DNA of 64,000 bases from Gracilibacteraceae bacterium (GTDB lineage Bacteria; Bacillota; Desulfitobacteriia; Desulfitobacteriales; Syntrophobotulaceae). The notes beneath the pieces are model-generated. The model was not told the DNA's origin. It did not search any database and saw only the letters and a program-made list of their open reading frames with translations. A program made the translations under genes and the position numbers. Of the stretch, positions 40,642 through 49,199 are shown one piece after another (the stretch's first letter is position 1; each line of letters opens with the position of its first letter). The stretch spans positions 1 to 64,000 of the forward strand of contig JAISAH010000120.1 of the NCBI GenBank assembly GCA_031266805.1. The letters are read 5' to 3'.

Positions 40642-41886
40642 TCAATTGGCGGGACTCATCAGGTCTCCCCAAGTTTGGGACACGTTTTTCACACATTGCA
40701 GATAGGATTCGATGACCGATTCCTCCGGCAGACCGAGTTCCGCGGCCAAGCTCGTCACTTCCCGCCAATCAGCCTGCTCGTGCGCCAAGATCAAACGATA
40801 GAGCAGTCCCATCGAGCCCTTCTTCTCCAGCAGCGCCTCGTTGACCTCGTCGCTCAGCGGCAGTTCCGCCAGAATGGTCGCGAGGTTGTTTTCCAGCAGC
40901 TGGTCCAGCACCGAAAACATGCCGACCAGATAACAATCCGCGTGCTTTTGCTGTAATTTCGCTATCTGCATGGCCAAAGTCTGCGCTATCTCGCCTCGCT
41001 GAAAAGCCAGCCGGATCAAAACGTCGGAACCCGCGCGGCTGGTCGCGCCAAAGCTCAAAAGATATACCCAGTCCAGCAGCTGGCGCATCCCGACGATGAC
41101 CACCGCCTGCTTGATATTGGCGATGCGCGTCCGCAAGGCGAAATAAGCGGAGTTCACCAGACGGAGCAATTGATAGCTCATGGTCACGTCGCTGGTTATA
41201 ATGGACGCTATTTCATCCACATTAGGCTCCGGCAACACGAGCTGGCTCATGAGCCGCAGGAAATTTATCTGATTATGCTCAATTTTCTTGCCTTCAACGG
41301 CCACGGGTTCGGCAAAGAAATGGCCTTGCACCTGATGAAATCCGAAAGAGCGCGCCCGCTCAAAATCCGCCTGCGTGTTCACGTTCGTGGCCATCAGCTT
41401 TTTGTTCAGGCCGAGACAAACGCGCACGATATGGGTCAGAGACGTTTCCGTTGTTTTTTCAATGTCCAGGCTGATGATATCGACGAGATCCAACAGATTG
41501 AAATACCGCTGGGCGAACATGAAATCATTGAAAACAAAGGAATAGCCGTCTTCACGTAATTTATACAATTCCTGCAGCAAAGGCGTATTTACCGAGGCGC
41601 TGTCGTCGATCTGGATGACAAGTTTATCTTTGTGAAATAATTTGCTGACATTTTCCCGGATCAACTGACTCGTAAACGTCAGATACAGTGGCATATCATC
41701 TGTAAAAAGCTGGGAGTCAGCGGACGAGAAAATCTCCCCGATCACTTTCGCCGCGCTCTCGCTGGAAACAGGCTCGTCATTCAGCATCGGGCCGTCACTG
41801 TCACTGTACATCAGGGCGTAAGCGCAGATCTTCTCCGTCTCCACACTGATAATCGGCTGTCTGACTATTGAAGCAGGCACGTCCAT
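40642..41886 (-). CDS. YuxH-type protein with degenerate EAL and HDOD domains
   Basis: ATG at 41886, next to AAGGAGG, gives 414 aa beginning MDVPASIVRQPIISVETEKIC. Longer readings run into the preceding gene's 3' end. Residues 1-200 have the EAL fold, but the EAL signature is replaced by YALM, and the other metal ligands (for example IKLD and DDFG/EGVE motifs) are not recognisable. It is therefore probably not a c-di-GMP phosphodiesterase. Residues 205-400 form an HDOD domain (ITSDVTMSYQLLRLVNSAYFALRTRIANIKQAVVIVG). Such proteins act as signalling adaptors. It is the second of the non-che genes in the che operon. Confidence 0.87.
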   Translation of the reverse strand: MDVPASIVRQPIISVETEKICAYALMYSDSDGPMLNDEPVSSESAAKVIGEIFSSADSQLFTDDMPLYLTFTSQLIRENVSKLFHKDKLVIQIDDSASVNTPLLQELYKLREDGYSFVFNDFMFAQRYFNLLDLVDIISLDIEKTTETSLTHIVRVCLGLNKKLMATNVNTQADFERARSFGFHQVQGHFFAEPVAVEGKKIEHNQINFLRLMSQLVLPEPNVDEIASIITSDVTMSYQLLRLVNSAYFALRTRIANIKQAVVIVGMRQLLDWVYLLSFGATSRAGSDVLIRLAFQRGEIAQTLAMQIAKLQQKHADCYLVGMFSVLDQLLENNLATILAELPLSDEVNEALLEKKGSMGLLYRLILAHEQADWREVTSLAAELGLPEESVIESYLQCVKNVSQTWGDLMSPAN

Positions 41887-41900
41887 TCCCTCCTTGGTCT

Positions 41901-41930
41901 TGTCACGGCTGACGCCGGTTTTTTTTCCTA
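41901..41930. repeat. Fragment resembling the inverted-repeat element interior
   Basis: TGTCACGGCTGACGCCGG followed by eight T matches 25309-25338 of the long inverted-repeat element at about 26 of 30 positions. It lies between two genes of the che operon and overlaps the stop of the upstream one. Confidence 0.45.
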
Positions 41931-43568
41931 ATGAGCGGAGCCTTCTTCCGGCGAGGCTTCCCCGGATTCCGGCGTCACAGCGGTCACGGGCGTCACATTT
42001 TCCACCGGTCCAAAAATCGTCCCCGTCAGCACGCAAAGCAATTGCTCGTTGTCGGTCAGCAGATTCGAAAGCTGCCAGTCTCGCCCGACCCTGTCCATAT
42101 GGACCGACACTACCGCTGTTTTTTTGTCCGGCGCGGCAGCCAGTTCCCGTTCGATCAACGCGATCATGGACTGTTCCAGTTCTTCGCTGGTGGACTGCTG
42201 CGTCACAAACGGGCCGTAATTCTCCCGCCAGTATTTACTGGGGATTTGTTCCATGACGGATGCCAGATCATAATATTGAAAACTGACGCTGACCGCGGCG
42301 GTGCGGCCTTCGATCTCGGCGCCCGCTACCGAATAGGAAAAGTCGCCTAATTTGGCGATGAGCGCCTCTTTGGCCGGAGCGTAAGCCTCCCGCGTAAATA
42401 TCCGCTCAAAAACAGGCCCTTGAAAAAACTCCGGCTGCGTAATAGCCGTCATGCCGAATACTTTTTGCTGCGTCAGCCATAAATCAACCGCCGGCTCCGG
42501 CGGCGAAACTTCAAGAAAAATCTTGTAGGCCGCGAACCCGCCTCCAGCCAAAAGCCCCAGCGCCACAACGCCGATGATGAGAATCAGGAGTTTGCCGGCA
42601 AGGAATCCTTCACTCACTTTGACTCCCTGCGCCCGCGCCGCCTGACGCCGCTCTATTTCCGCTATCTGCCGCCGCGCCTTGTCCGAACGTTTTTGCTCCT
42701 TGCGTTCCCGCGCTTCCTGACGGGCTCGCTCTTTGCGTTCTTTTTCCTGTTCTCCCCATATAGGGTCTTTTTTTTGCCGGCTGTTGTTTTCTTTTTCTTC
42801 CCGCTTTTTCGCGGCGGCTTCTTTTTTTCTGTCTCGTTCCGCTTTCTTCTGTTCCGCCGAACGCGCTTTCTGCTCCTCCTTTTTTTGCTTGGCTTCTGCT
42901 TTATTCTGCGCCTTGGCGGCTTTCTCCTGCAATTTGTTCTCGTTTTCCAGCCGTTTCCGCTCTAATTGCTCCTCGCGCCACTGAGGATCCAGCTTTTGCC
43001 GCCGTTTTTCCTCCCGTTCCTGCAGTTTTTGCTTTTTTTGCTCGTCCCTGCGCTCCCGCTCCTTCTCCCGCCGCATGGCCGCCATCTGTTCCTTGGCCGT
43101 TTTTTTCTGCCGCGCCTGCTCTTTCGCTTTTGCTTTAAGTTCGTCCTGTTCCCGCCGCCATTCCGGATCCAGACGCATCTCTTTCTGCAGCAATTTCGTT
43201 TTGCGGCGCTGCTCGGCCGTCGCTTTTTTGCGCAGCGCCGCCAGCGCTTTATTGTTTTTGCTCAGCAGCTTGCGTTTTTGCCTGTCCAGTTTGCCCAAAA
43301 CCTTCTCGGCCTTGCGCTCGACGACAAAAGGCGGATCTTTCATGTTCATGGACAGCTTGCGCACAGCCTGCTTTTTTTTCATTTCAATGCTGTTGAGCGC
43401 GACTTTCTGTTTCATCTCGATGCCGCGCCGCTTCATTTCTTCTCTGCGCCTGGCGGCCGCTTCCATCTGCCTGTCCTGCTGTTCGCGCCTTTTTTTCATT
43501 TGTTCCGCCGTCGCGTCCCGAATAGCCTGGGCTTCGGCGCTGACAACCGCGTTTTTTCTTGCCGCCAT
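41928..43568 (-). CDS. Highly charged coiled-coil, single-pass membrane protein (unknown)
   Basis: I do not recognise this 546-aa protein. Residues 1-320 are almost entirely Lys/Arg/Glu/Gln/Ala and should form long helices or a coiled coil, with no signal peptide. Within it, the motif DPxW(R/G)xxQ recurs at 134, 194 and 268 (DPEWRREQ, DPQWREEQ, DPIWGEQE), spaced 60 and 74 residues apart, with a weaker DPPF at 78. A single hydrophobic helix spans about 326-350. A 190-residue C-terminal domain would lie outside, with a Thr/Glu-rich end. The start is 11 nt after the cheW stop, so it is firmly in the che operon. It could tether the array to the membrane or bind nucleic acid; both are guesses. Confidence 0.8.
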   Translation of the reverse strand: MAARKNAVVSAEAQAIRDATAEQMKKRREQQDRQMEAAARRREEMKRRGIEMKQKVALNSIEMKKKQAVRKLSMNMKDPPFVVERKAEKVLGKLDRQKRKLLSKNNKALAALRKKATAEQRRKTKLLQKEMRLDPEWRREQDELKAKAKEQARQKKTAKEQMAAMRREKERERRDEQKKQKLQEREEKRRQKLDPQWREEQLERKRLENENKLQEKAAKAQNKAEAKQKKEEQKARSAEQKKAERDRKKEAAAKKREEKENNSRQKKDPIWGEQEKERKERARQEARERKEQKRSDKARRQIAEIERRQAARAQGVKVSEGFLAGKLLILIIGVVALGLLAGGGFAAYKIFLEVSPPEPAVDLWLTQQKVFGMTAITQPEFFQGPVFERIFTREAYAPAKEALIAKLGDFSYSVAGAEIEGRTAAVSVSFQYYDLASVMEQIPSKYWRENYGPFVTQQSTSEELEQSMIALIERELAAAPDKKTAVVSVHMDRVGRDWQLSNLLTDNEQLLCVLTGTIFGPVENVTPVTAVTPESGEASPEEGSAH

Positions 43569-43579
43569 GCGTCAATTCC

Positions 43580-44080
43580 TCACATCTGTGATACGTCTAA
43601 AGCCGCTACTTCTTCCTCGTTCAGCAAACGCTGACTGTCCAGCAAAAGAATCATTTTACCCAGCCGTTTGCCTACTCCGATGATAAACCGATGGGCGTAA
43701 GAGCCGGTCAATCTCGGCGCCGGTTCCACATCGCCCTGATCGATATCCACCACTTCCTGCACTTCGTCCACGATAAAACCGATATCCAGTTCATTGATAT
43801 TCGTGATGATGATGCAGGTGCGGCTGTCATAGGGTTTTTCCGGCATATGGAAACGAAGCCGCACATCGACGACCGGGATGATCCGGCCGCGCAGATTGAT
43901 GATCCCTTTGGCGTAGCCCGAAAACTGGGGCACCTGGGCTATCGGGCATAAACTGATTATCTCCACGACATCGCTGATAGAAATGCCAAAAGACTGCTCG
44001 TCGATCGCAAATGTTAAATATTGATTGAGAGCGACCACTGTTTCCTGTTCCTGCAGTTCCGCCTGCTGTAGCCAATCCAT
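43580..44080 (-). CDS. cheW: Chemotaxis coupling protein CheW (second copy)
   Basis: ATG at 44080 with AAGGAGG upstream gives 166 aa (MDWLQQAELQEQETVVALNQ). The CheW core contains YLTFAIDEQSFGISISDVVEII, VPQFSGYAKGIINLRGRIIPVVDVRLRF and IGFIVDEVQEVVDI. CheW links CheA to receptors. It is distinct in sequence from the first cheW at 46115. Confidence 0.94.
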   Translation of the reverse strand: MDWLQQAELQEQETVVALNQYLTFAIDEQSFGISISDVVEIISLCPIAQVPQFSGYAKGIINLRGRIIPVVDVRLRFHMPEKPYDSRTCIIITNINELDIGFIVDEVQEVVDIDQGDVEPAPRLTGSYAHRFIIGVGKRLGKMILLLDSQRLLNEEEVAALDVSQM

Positions 44081-44108
44081 CCCTTTTCCTCCTTCACCGT
44101 ATGACGCC

Positions 44109-44138
44109 GCCGCCCGGCGTGTTCGCTCGCCGGGCGGC
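44109..44138. promoter_or_regulatory. Hairpin between cheB and the second cheW
   Basis: GCCGCCCGGCG (44109-44119) and CGCCGGGCGGC (44128-44138) form an 11-bp perfect stem with an 8-nt loop and no T-tract. It could tune mRNA processing or stability within the operon rather than end it. Confidence 0.5.
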
Positions 44139-44141
44139 GCG

Positions 44142-45239
44142 CTACTGCCGGCGGCGCAAATACTGCAGCACTTCGCTGGCAATGAGGTCCAGTCCTGTTT
44201 CCTTGCAGACGGCGCCTTTTTTGAAAGCCACCATCGGCATGCCGTACACAACACAACTGTCCTTATCCTGGCCTAACGTGTAAGCGCCGGCCTTGCGCAG
44301 CAAAAGCAGCCCGTCGGCGCCGTCCCCGCCCATGCCGGTCATGATTACGCCGACCGCGTCGCTTTTGGCGACCCGCGCCACGGAAGTAAACAGATAGTCC
44401 ACGGAAGGGCAATGCCCGCTCACTTTCTCTCCGGCGGCCACCTTGACCGCGTAGCCGAAAGGAGCTGTTTCCAAGCCCATCTGGAAGCCGCCGGGCGCTA
44501 TCAGGATACACCCCGTCATCACCGGATCGTGATTTTCCGCTTCCTTGACCCGCATAGCGCAGATCTTATCCAGCCTTTCCGCGAACATCCGGGTAAATCC
44601 GGCCGGCATATGCTGGGTGACGACGATACCGGGCGTGTCGGCCGGAAAACGCCGCAGCACCTCGGCCAGAGCGTCCGTTCCTCCGGTCGAGGCGCCGAAA
44701 GCCAGTATGGTTTTGGCCGAACTCTTAGCGGCCGGGGCGGGGCGCAGTGCGGCAAGGGGCGCGGGCGCCGCCGGAGCCGGAGCAGGAACCGGAGCGGGAG
44801 CCGCCGCTCCGTCGGAAGCGGCGGCGCGGCGGCCGAACCGGAGATGGGCTACCGACGCGATCTGGATCTTTGCCGACAAGTCGGCAAAGAACGTGTCCAG
44901 GGCTTCCTTCCCGCCTTTGGGTTTGGGGACAAAATCCACGGCGCCGGCCGCCAGGATGTCGAAAACCCGCGCGTCCAGAGAACTGACCATCACCACGGGC
45001 AAAGGTTTGGCGCTCATGAGTTTTTTCAAAAAATCAATGCCGTTCATGCCGGGCATTTCCACATCAAGCGTCAGCACATCCGGCCTGAGCTCGCGGATCT
45101 TGTTTTCCGCGTCCTGGGCGTCCGCCGCCGTCCCCACCACCTCGATTCGGTCGTCCTGCCTCAGCCCGTTTGTGAGGACGCCGCGAAAAAAGTGAGAATC
45201 GTCAACTATCAGGACGCGTATTTTCTTTTTGACCACCAT
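44142..45239 (-). CDS. cheB: Protein-glutamate methylesterase CheB
   Basis: The 365-aa protein has a receiver domain with D59 (LTLDVEMPGMNG), a Pro/Ala linker near residues 148-172, and the methylesterase domain with Ser in GASTGG, His in VVTQHMPAGF and Asp in MTGMGGDGADG. It removes methyl groups from chemoreceptors and may deamidate glutamines. Confidence 0.96.
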   Translation of the reverse strand: MVVKKKIRVLIVDDSHFFRGVLTNGLRQDDRIEVVGTAADAQDAENKIRELRPDVLTLDVEMPGMNGIDFLKKLMSAKPLPVVMVSSLDARVFDILAAGAVDFVPKPKGGKEALDTFFADLSAKIQIASVAHLRFGRRAAASDGAAAPAPVPAPAPAAPAPLAALRPAPAAKSSAKTILAFGASTGGTDALAEVLRRFPADTPGIVVTQHMPAGFTRMFAERLDKICAMRVKEAENHDPVMTGCILIAPGGFQMGLETAPFGYAVKVAAGEKVSGHCPSVDYLFTSVARVAKSDAVGVIMTGMGGDGADGLLLLRKAGAYTLGQDKDSCVVYGMPMVAFKKGAVCKETGLDLIASEVLQYLRRRQ

Positions 45240-45260
45240 ATCTGCACCTCGTTTCCGCGG

Positions 45261-46082
45261 CTAACGCGAAGGTTTGCGATAAACGGCCGGTTGGATGAAC
45301 TGGAACGGCGTGGCGTCTCTGGTTATGGTTTCCGAGTGGCCGATAAAAAGGTAGCCGCCCGGTTCCAGCCGTTCGTAATATTTATTCACCAACTGCTTGC
45401 GGGTTTCCTGATCAAAATAAATCATCACATTGCGGCAGAAAATGAGATTGAACAAGTAGGGAAAATGGAAATCATCCATCAGGTTCAGCACTTTGAACTC
45501 CACATTCTGGCGAATGGCCGGCACGACCTGATACTCGTCCTTCTTATTTTCAGCCGGTTTAAAATATTTCACCCGCCAGTTAAGGGGGATATCCTTCAGC
45601 AAATCGGCTTTATACGTCGCTTCTTTCGCCCCGGTCAGCACGGATTGCGAAATATCGGTCGCCAGCACCGGCGTGCGCCAGAGCGATTTTTTCACGCCGA
45701 AATAATCGTTTATCGTCATCAAAGTGGTATAAGCTTCCGCCCCCAGTGAACAGCCGGCGCTCCATATCCGGTAAATCTTGCGCGTGTTTGTTTTTTCCTG
45801 TTCCGGTAAAATTTTATCTTTCAGATACTCAAAATGTTTCGGTTCCCGCATGAAAAACGTCAGGTTCGTCGTGATTTTATTTAAAAACGTCGTTATTTCT
45901 TCACCACTGGTATCTTTGCGCAATAAAAGAATATAGTCTGAGAAAGTTTTGCAGCCTTTAGCCTGCAAAGTCGAGTTCAGACGCCCTTCTATCAGCACGC
46001 GCTTACTTTCCAGATTGATACCGTATCTGGTTTTGACGTAAGTGTACATTTCTTTGAATTCTTTATCCGTCAGTTTAATCAT
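45261..46082 (-). CDS. cheR: Chemotaxis protein methyltransferase CheR
   Basis: ATG at 46082 with TGGAG upstream gives 273 aa starting MIKLTDKEFKEMYTYVKTRYG. The N-terminal helical domain is followed by the SAM-binding domain (RIWSAGCSLGAEAYT, VLATDISQSVL, FNLIFCRNVMIYFD, GGYLFIGHSETI). It methylates receptor glutamates. Confidence 0.96.
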   Translation of the reverse strand: MIKLTDKEFKEMYTYVKTRYGINLESKRVLIEGRLNSTLQAKGCKTFSDYILLLRKDTSGEEITTFLNKITTNLTFFMREPKHFEYLKDKILPEQEKTNTRKIYRIWSAGCSLGAEAYTTLMTINDYFGVKKSLWRTPVLATDISQSVLTGAKEATYKADLLKDIPLNWRVKYFKPAENKKDEYQVVPAIRQNVEFKVLNLMDDFHFPYLFNLIFCRNVMIYFDQETRKQLVNKYYERLEPGGYLFIGHSETITRDATPFQFIQPAVYRKPSR

Positions 46083-46114
46083 TTTTTCTCCATCGGCGCC
46101 AAAAATCGGGGACG

Positions 46115-46582
46115 TCAACCGTCGCGCAATATACGCCGGCAATCAAGCAGGAGCCTGACCTTGCCTTTGTCCTGGGCCACGCCTTTCATAAAATTGCCGG
46201 AATAATCATTCGCCGCGCCGGGCGGCGCCGATATATTGTCGTCGGCAATATCCACCACTTCGTCTATCGAGTCCACCACCAGCCCCACCACGTCCTCATC
46301 CACTTCCACGACTACGATGCATGTTTTGGCGTCATATTCCCGGAGCGCTTTTCGAAAACGGAGACGCATGTCGATGATCGGAATGACCTTGCCGCGCAGA
46401 TTCATGATACCGATGATATAGGGGGGAATTTTCGGCACCCGCGTCATGTTCTGCACGCCAATGATCTCCAGGATATATTCTATATCCAGGCCGAAGCATT
46501 GTTCATCCAGTAAAAATGTCAGATATTTACCGCGCAGAGTGTTTTCGGTTTCCTGGATTTCCTGAGCCACAATTTCATTCAT
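46115..46582 (-). CDS. cheW: Chemotaxis coupling protein CheW (first copy)
   Basis: ATG at 46582 with GAGG seven bases upstream gives 155 aa. Core motifs are YLTFLLDEQCFGLDIEYILEII, VPKIPPYIIGIMNLRGKVIPIIDMRLRF and VGLVVDSIDEVVDI. It sits directly after cheA. Confidence 0.95.
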   Translation of the reverse strand: MNEIVAQEIQETENTLRGKYLTFLLDEQCFGLDIEYILEIIGVQNMTRVPKIPPYIIGIMNLRGKVIPIIDMRLRFRKALREYDAKTCIVVVEVDEDVVGLVVDSIDEVVDIADDNISAPPGAANDYSGNFMKGVAQDKGKVRLLLDCRRILRDG

Positions 46583-46626
46583 CTGAATTCCTCTTTCCGC
46601 TGGTTGGAGATCCGCAGGCAATAGCT

Positions 46627-48975
46627 TTAATGGAGCAGGCTCGACATTTCCAGTATCAGGCTGATGCTGCCGTCGCCGAGGATCGTGCAGCCCACAATGC
46701 CGTCGTCCCGCAGATCATACGAAGAAAGGTAGGACGGCAGGGGTTTTACGACCACCTGATACTGGCCGAGCAGTTCGTCGGCGAAAACACAGGCCGCGCT
46801 GCCGCCGGCCTCGACGAGGATCAGAATGCCCTCCTCGATATCCGTCACCTCAGTCTCCATATCCAACGCTTCATACAAGCGGATGATCGGATAGCATTCG
46901 TTACGGATCAGCACCATCTGCGTGCCGTTCGCGTCCTCTATGATATTCTGCGCTGTGCATTTAAACGTCTGGTTGATGACATTTATGGGGATAGTCAGGA
47001 TGGACTTTCCGACAGCCACTTTCATCGCGTCAATGATGGCCAGCGTGAGCGGTATTTTGAATATGGACGCCATGCCGAGGCCTTTCCGGCTCTCGATCGT
47101 CACTGTGCCGCCGATTTTTTCGATGTTTTTCTTCACCACGTCCATTCCGACGCCGCGGCCGGAAAATTCCGTCACTTCACTTTTGGTGGAAAACCCCGGC
47201 AACAGGAGCAGGAGGAACGCTTCTTTCTCCGAGTATTCGGCAGGGCTTTTGGTCAAGAGGCCTTTCTCCGCCGCCTTGTTCAGCAATACTTCGCGGTCCA
47301 GACCTTTGCCGTCGTCTTGGACGGTGATGAGGATCTCCCCGGCGGAATTCTGCGCCGACAAAACGATCTTGCCTTTTTCCGGCTTGCCGCCCGCCAGACG
47401 GTCCGCCCGGCTTTCAATGCCGTGATCCATCGAATTGCGCACAAGATGCATGAGCGGATCGGCGATGCTGTCCACGATCGTTTTATCTACTTCGGTTTCC
47501 TCGCCGACGAGGATGAGTTCCACGTCTTTATCCAGTTTTTTATTCATATCGCGCACTATACGGAACATTTTCTGAAACGCTCCGGACACGGAAACCATGC
47601 GCAGCGACATGGAAATATCCTGCAATTCCCCCGTCAACTTGCGGAGCTGGCGGGCCGATTTGGTAAAATTTTCCAATTCAAGGTCTTGCAGATCCGGGCT
47701 GGAGGTGACCATCGACTCTGTGATGACAATTTCCCCCACCAGCTCCATCAGCGCGTCTAGCTTATTCAGGCTTACGCTGATCAGGTTCTGTTTGACCACC
47801 CGGCCGCTTTCCGGAGCAGGTGCCGGGGAAACCGCCGGTTGCGGCTTCACGGCCACAGCCGCCGCCGGCCCGGATTGTTCCTCTTTCGCTATAGAGACCG
47901 GCACTGGCGCCGCCGGCGCCTCGTCCGCGGCTGTCTCCTCCCAGTTTTCCGTCGCGTAAGACTTCACATGCAGACCTTGCTCCACGACGCCGAGGACGTC
48001 GCCGACCCGCCCGTCGTCGCTCACGATCAGGAGAAAACCCTCATGGATGACCTGCTGCGTCGCTTCTTCGTTATTGATAAGCTGTTCCGGGACGGAACGA
48101 ATGTCCGGATAAACTTCCAGCACCTGATTCAAAAGCTGAAAAGCCCGCATGTTTTCCATACCGCAGCCGTCTTCAAAAAAGACGCGGATGGCGCTCGCTT
48201 CTTTTTTGCGCGCCAGCTTATATTCACGCCCGCCCGCGGTAAAAGAAGCTATATTCAGCGAGTTGTTCAGCAGATCCGTCACTTTGCCCACATCAGCGGC
48301 ATCTTCTAAAACAACGCGAAATCCGCGCGTGATGATCTCCTGGACAGCCGCTTCGCTGTTTTCCAGTCTTTCCGGCACAGAGACGCATTGTACGCCGATT
48401 TCCCGCATTTTGTTCAAAATAATCATGGCGCGGACGTTTTCCATTTGGCAGCCTTCATCAAAACGAACCAGCACCTCACGGGAATCATCCGTCGTCGCCG
48501 CCGGCGGTTCGGCGGCTGACGGCGAGGGGATGCTGCGGCCAGGCGGAGGCGGAGGCGCCGGGGTTTCGCCTTTCAGCACGCCGAGAAAATTCAGGATGCG
48601 TTCTTCCAGAAAAGCGATGTCCGAGTTCAGCGGTTCCCCGTTTTCCACTTTCTCGATTTCTTCTTTCAAAAAATCGTTGGCCTGAAAGACCAGGTTGCAC
48701 AAATCCTCGTTCATTTCCCGGTCAACGCCGTTATTCCGGATATAGGAAAAGAGGTCCTCGACCTTATGGGCGACTTTCGCTATTTCATTAAATTCCATCA
48801 TGGCGGAAGATCCTTTGATCGTGTGCATGATGCGGAAAATAGAGTTGATTTCCTCTTCGCTGAACTCGTTGCTCTTTTCAGCGCCGAGCAAGATCTGATC
48901 TAATTGCTCCAGCAGGGAATTTGTTTCATACAGGTACATTTCCGCCATGGAATCATTGATGGTAATATCTGCCAT
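46627..48975 (-). CDS. cheA: Chemotaxis histidine kinase CheA with duplicated P2-like domain
   Basis: The 782-aa kinase has an HPt/P1 with phospho-acceptor H51 in RIMHTIKGSSAMM, two P2-like domains in tandem (about 165-255 and 265-350, both with the pattern F(D/E)xGCxMENxRAxxxLNxxxE...SVPExLxNxE), and P3 dimerisation from about 395 (SVSLNKLDALMELVGEIVITESM). P4 ATPase follows (LVRNSMDHGIESR, VQDDGKGLD, FSGRGVGMDVVKKNI), then a CheW-like P5. It autophosphorylates and passes phosphate to CheY and CheB. It is first in the operon. Confidence 0.96.
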   Translation of the reverse strand: MADITINDSMAEMYLYETNSLLEQLDQILLGAEKSNEFSEEEINSIFRIMHTIKGSSAMMEFNEIAKVAHKVEDLFSYIRNNGVDREMNEDLCNLVFQANDFLKEEIEKVENGEPLNSDIAFLEERILNFLGVLKGETPAPPPPPGRSIPSPSAAEPPAATTDDSREVLVRFDEGCQMENVRAMIILNKMREIGVQCVSVPERLENSEAAVQEIITRGFRVVLEDAADVGKVTDLLNNSLNIASFTAGGREYKLARKKEASAIRVFFEDGCGMENMRAFQLLNQVLEVYPDIRSVPEQLINNEEATQQVIHEGFLLIVSDDGRVGDVLGVVEQGLHVKSYATENWEETAADEAPAAPVPVSIAKEEQSGPAAAVAVKPQPAVSPAPAPESGRVVKQNLISVSLNKLDALMELVGEIVITESMVTSSPDLQDLELENFTKSARQLRKLTGELQDISMSLRMVSVSGAFQKMFRIVRDMNKKLDKDVELILVGEETEVDKTIVDSIADPLMHLVRNSMDHGIESRADRLAGGKPEKGKIVLSAQNSAGEILITVQDDGKGLDREVLLNKAAEKGLLTKSPAEYSEKEAFLLLLLPGFSTKSEVTEFSGRGVGMDVVKKNIEKIGGTVTIESRKGLGMASIFKIPLTLAIIDAMKVAVGKSILTIPINVINQTFKCTAQNIIEDANGTQMVLIRNECYPIIRLYEALDMETEVTDIEEGILILVEAGGSAACVFADELLGQYQVVVKPLPSYLSSYDLRDDGIVGCTILGDGSISLILEMSSLLH

Positions 48976-49199
48976 TATTCATCACCCGCATCTCATAAAA
49001 ATACTATCAGCTTTGCGCCTGTTCAGCGATGGCCACTCGTACTCGCATACTATATTAATTATTTCGTCCCTCAAACAAAAAAATGAAGGAAATATATACC
49101 ATTTAATAAAATTCTCCGCTGTTTATCCGAAATAATTAGTGGATACCTCTAAATACTCAGAGTGTCCAGCAGGTAAGCAAATGCCGATCGGAGTAAACG
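48976..49199. other. Divergent intergenic region between cheA and the ylqG-like gene
   Basis: On the minus strand TTGTTT, an 18-bp spacer and TATAGT (around 49050-49080) is a weak SigA-like candidate for the che operon. On the plus side GGAG six bases before ATG 49200 is a ribosome-binding site. A 29-nt dispersed repeat occurs at 49131-49159. I find no convincing SigD promoter. Confidence 0.35.
49131..49159. repeat. 29-nt dispersed repeat, copy 2
   Basis: It matches 8432-8460 at 24 of 29 positions, with the core CCTCTAAA-ACTCA in common. Confidence 0.4.

Noticed and set aside
49160-49199. SigD-type promoter (GCCGAT at about 49182) for the ylqG-like gene
   Set aside because: GCCGATCG is only about 10 nt before the start codon and no TAAA box lies 15-16 bp upstream.
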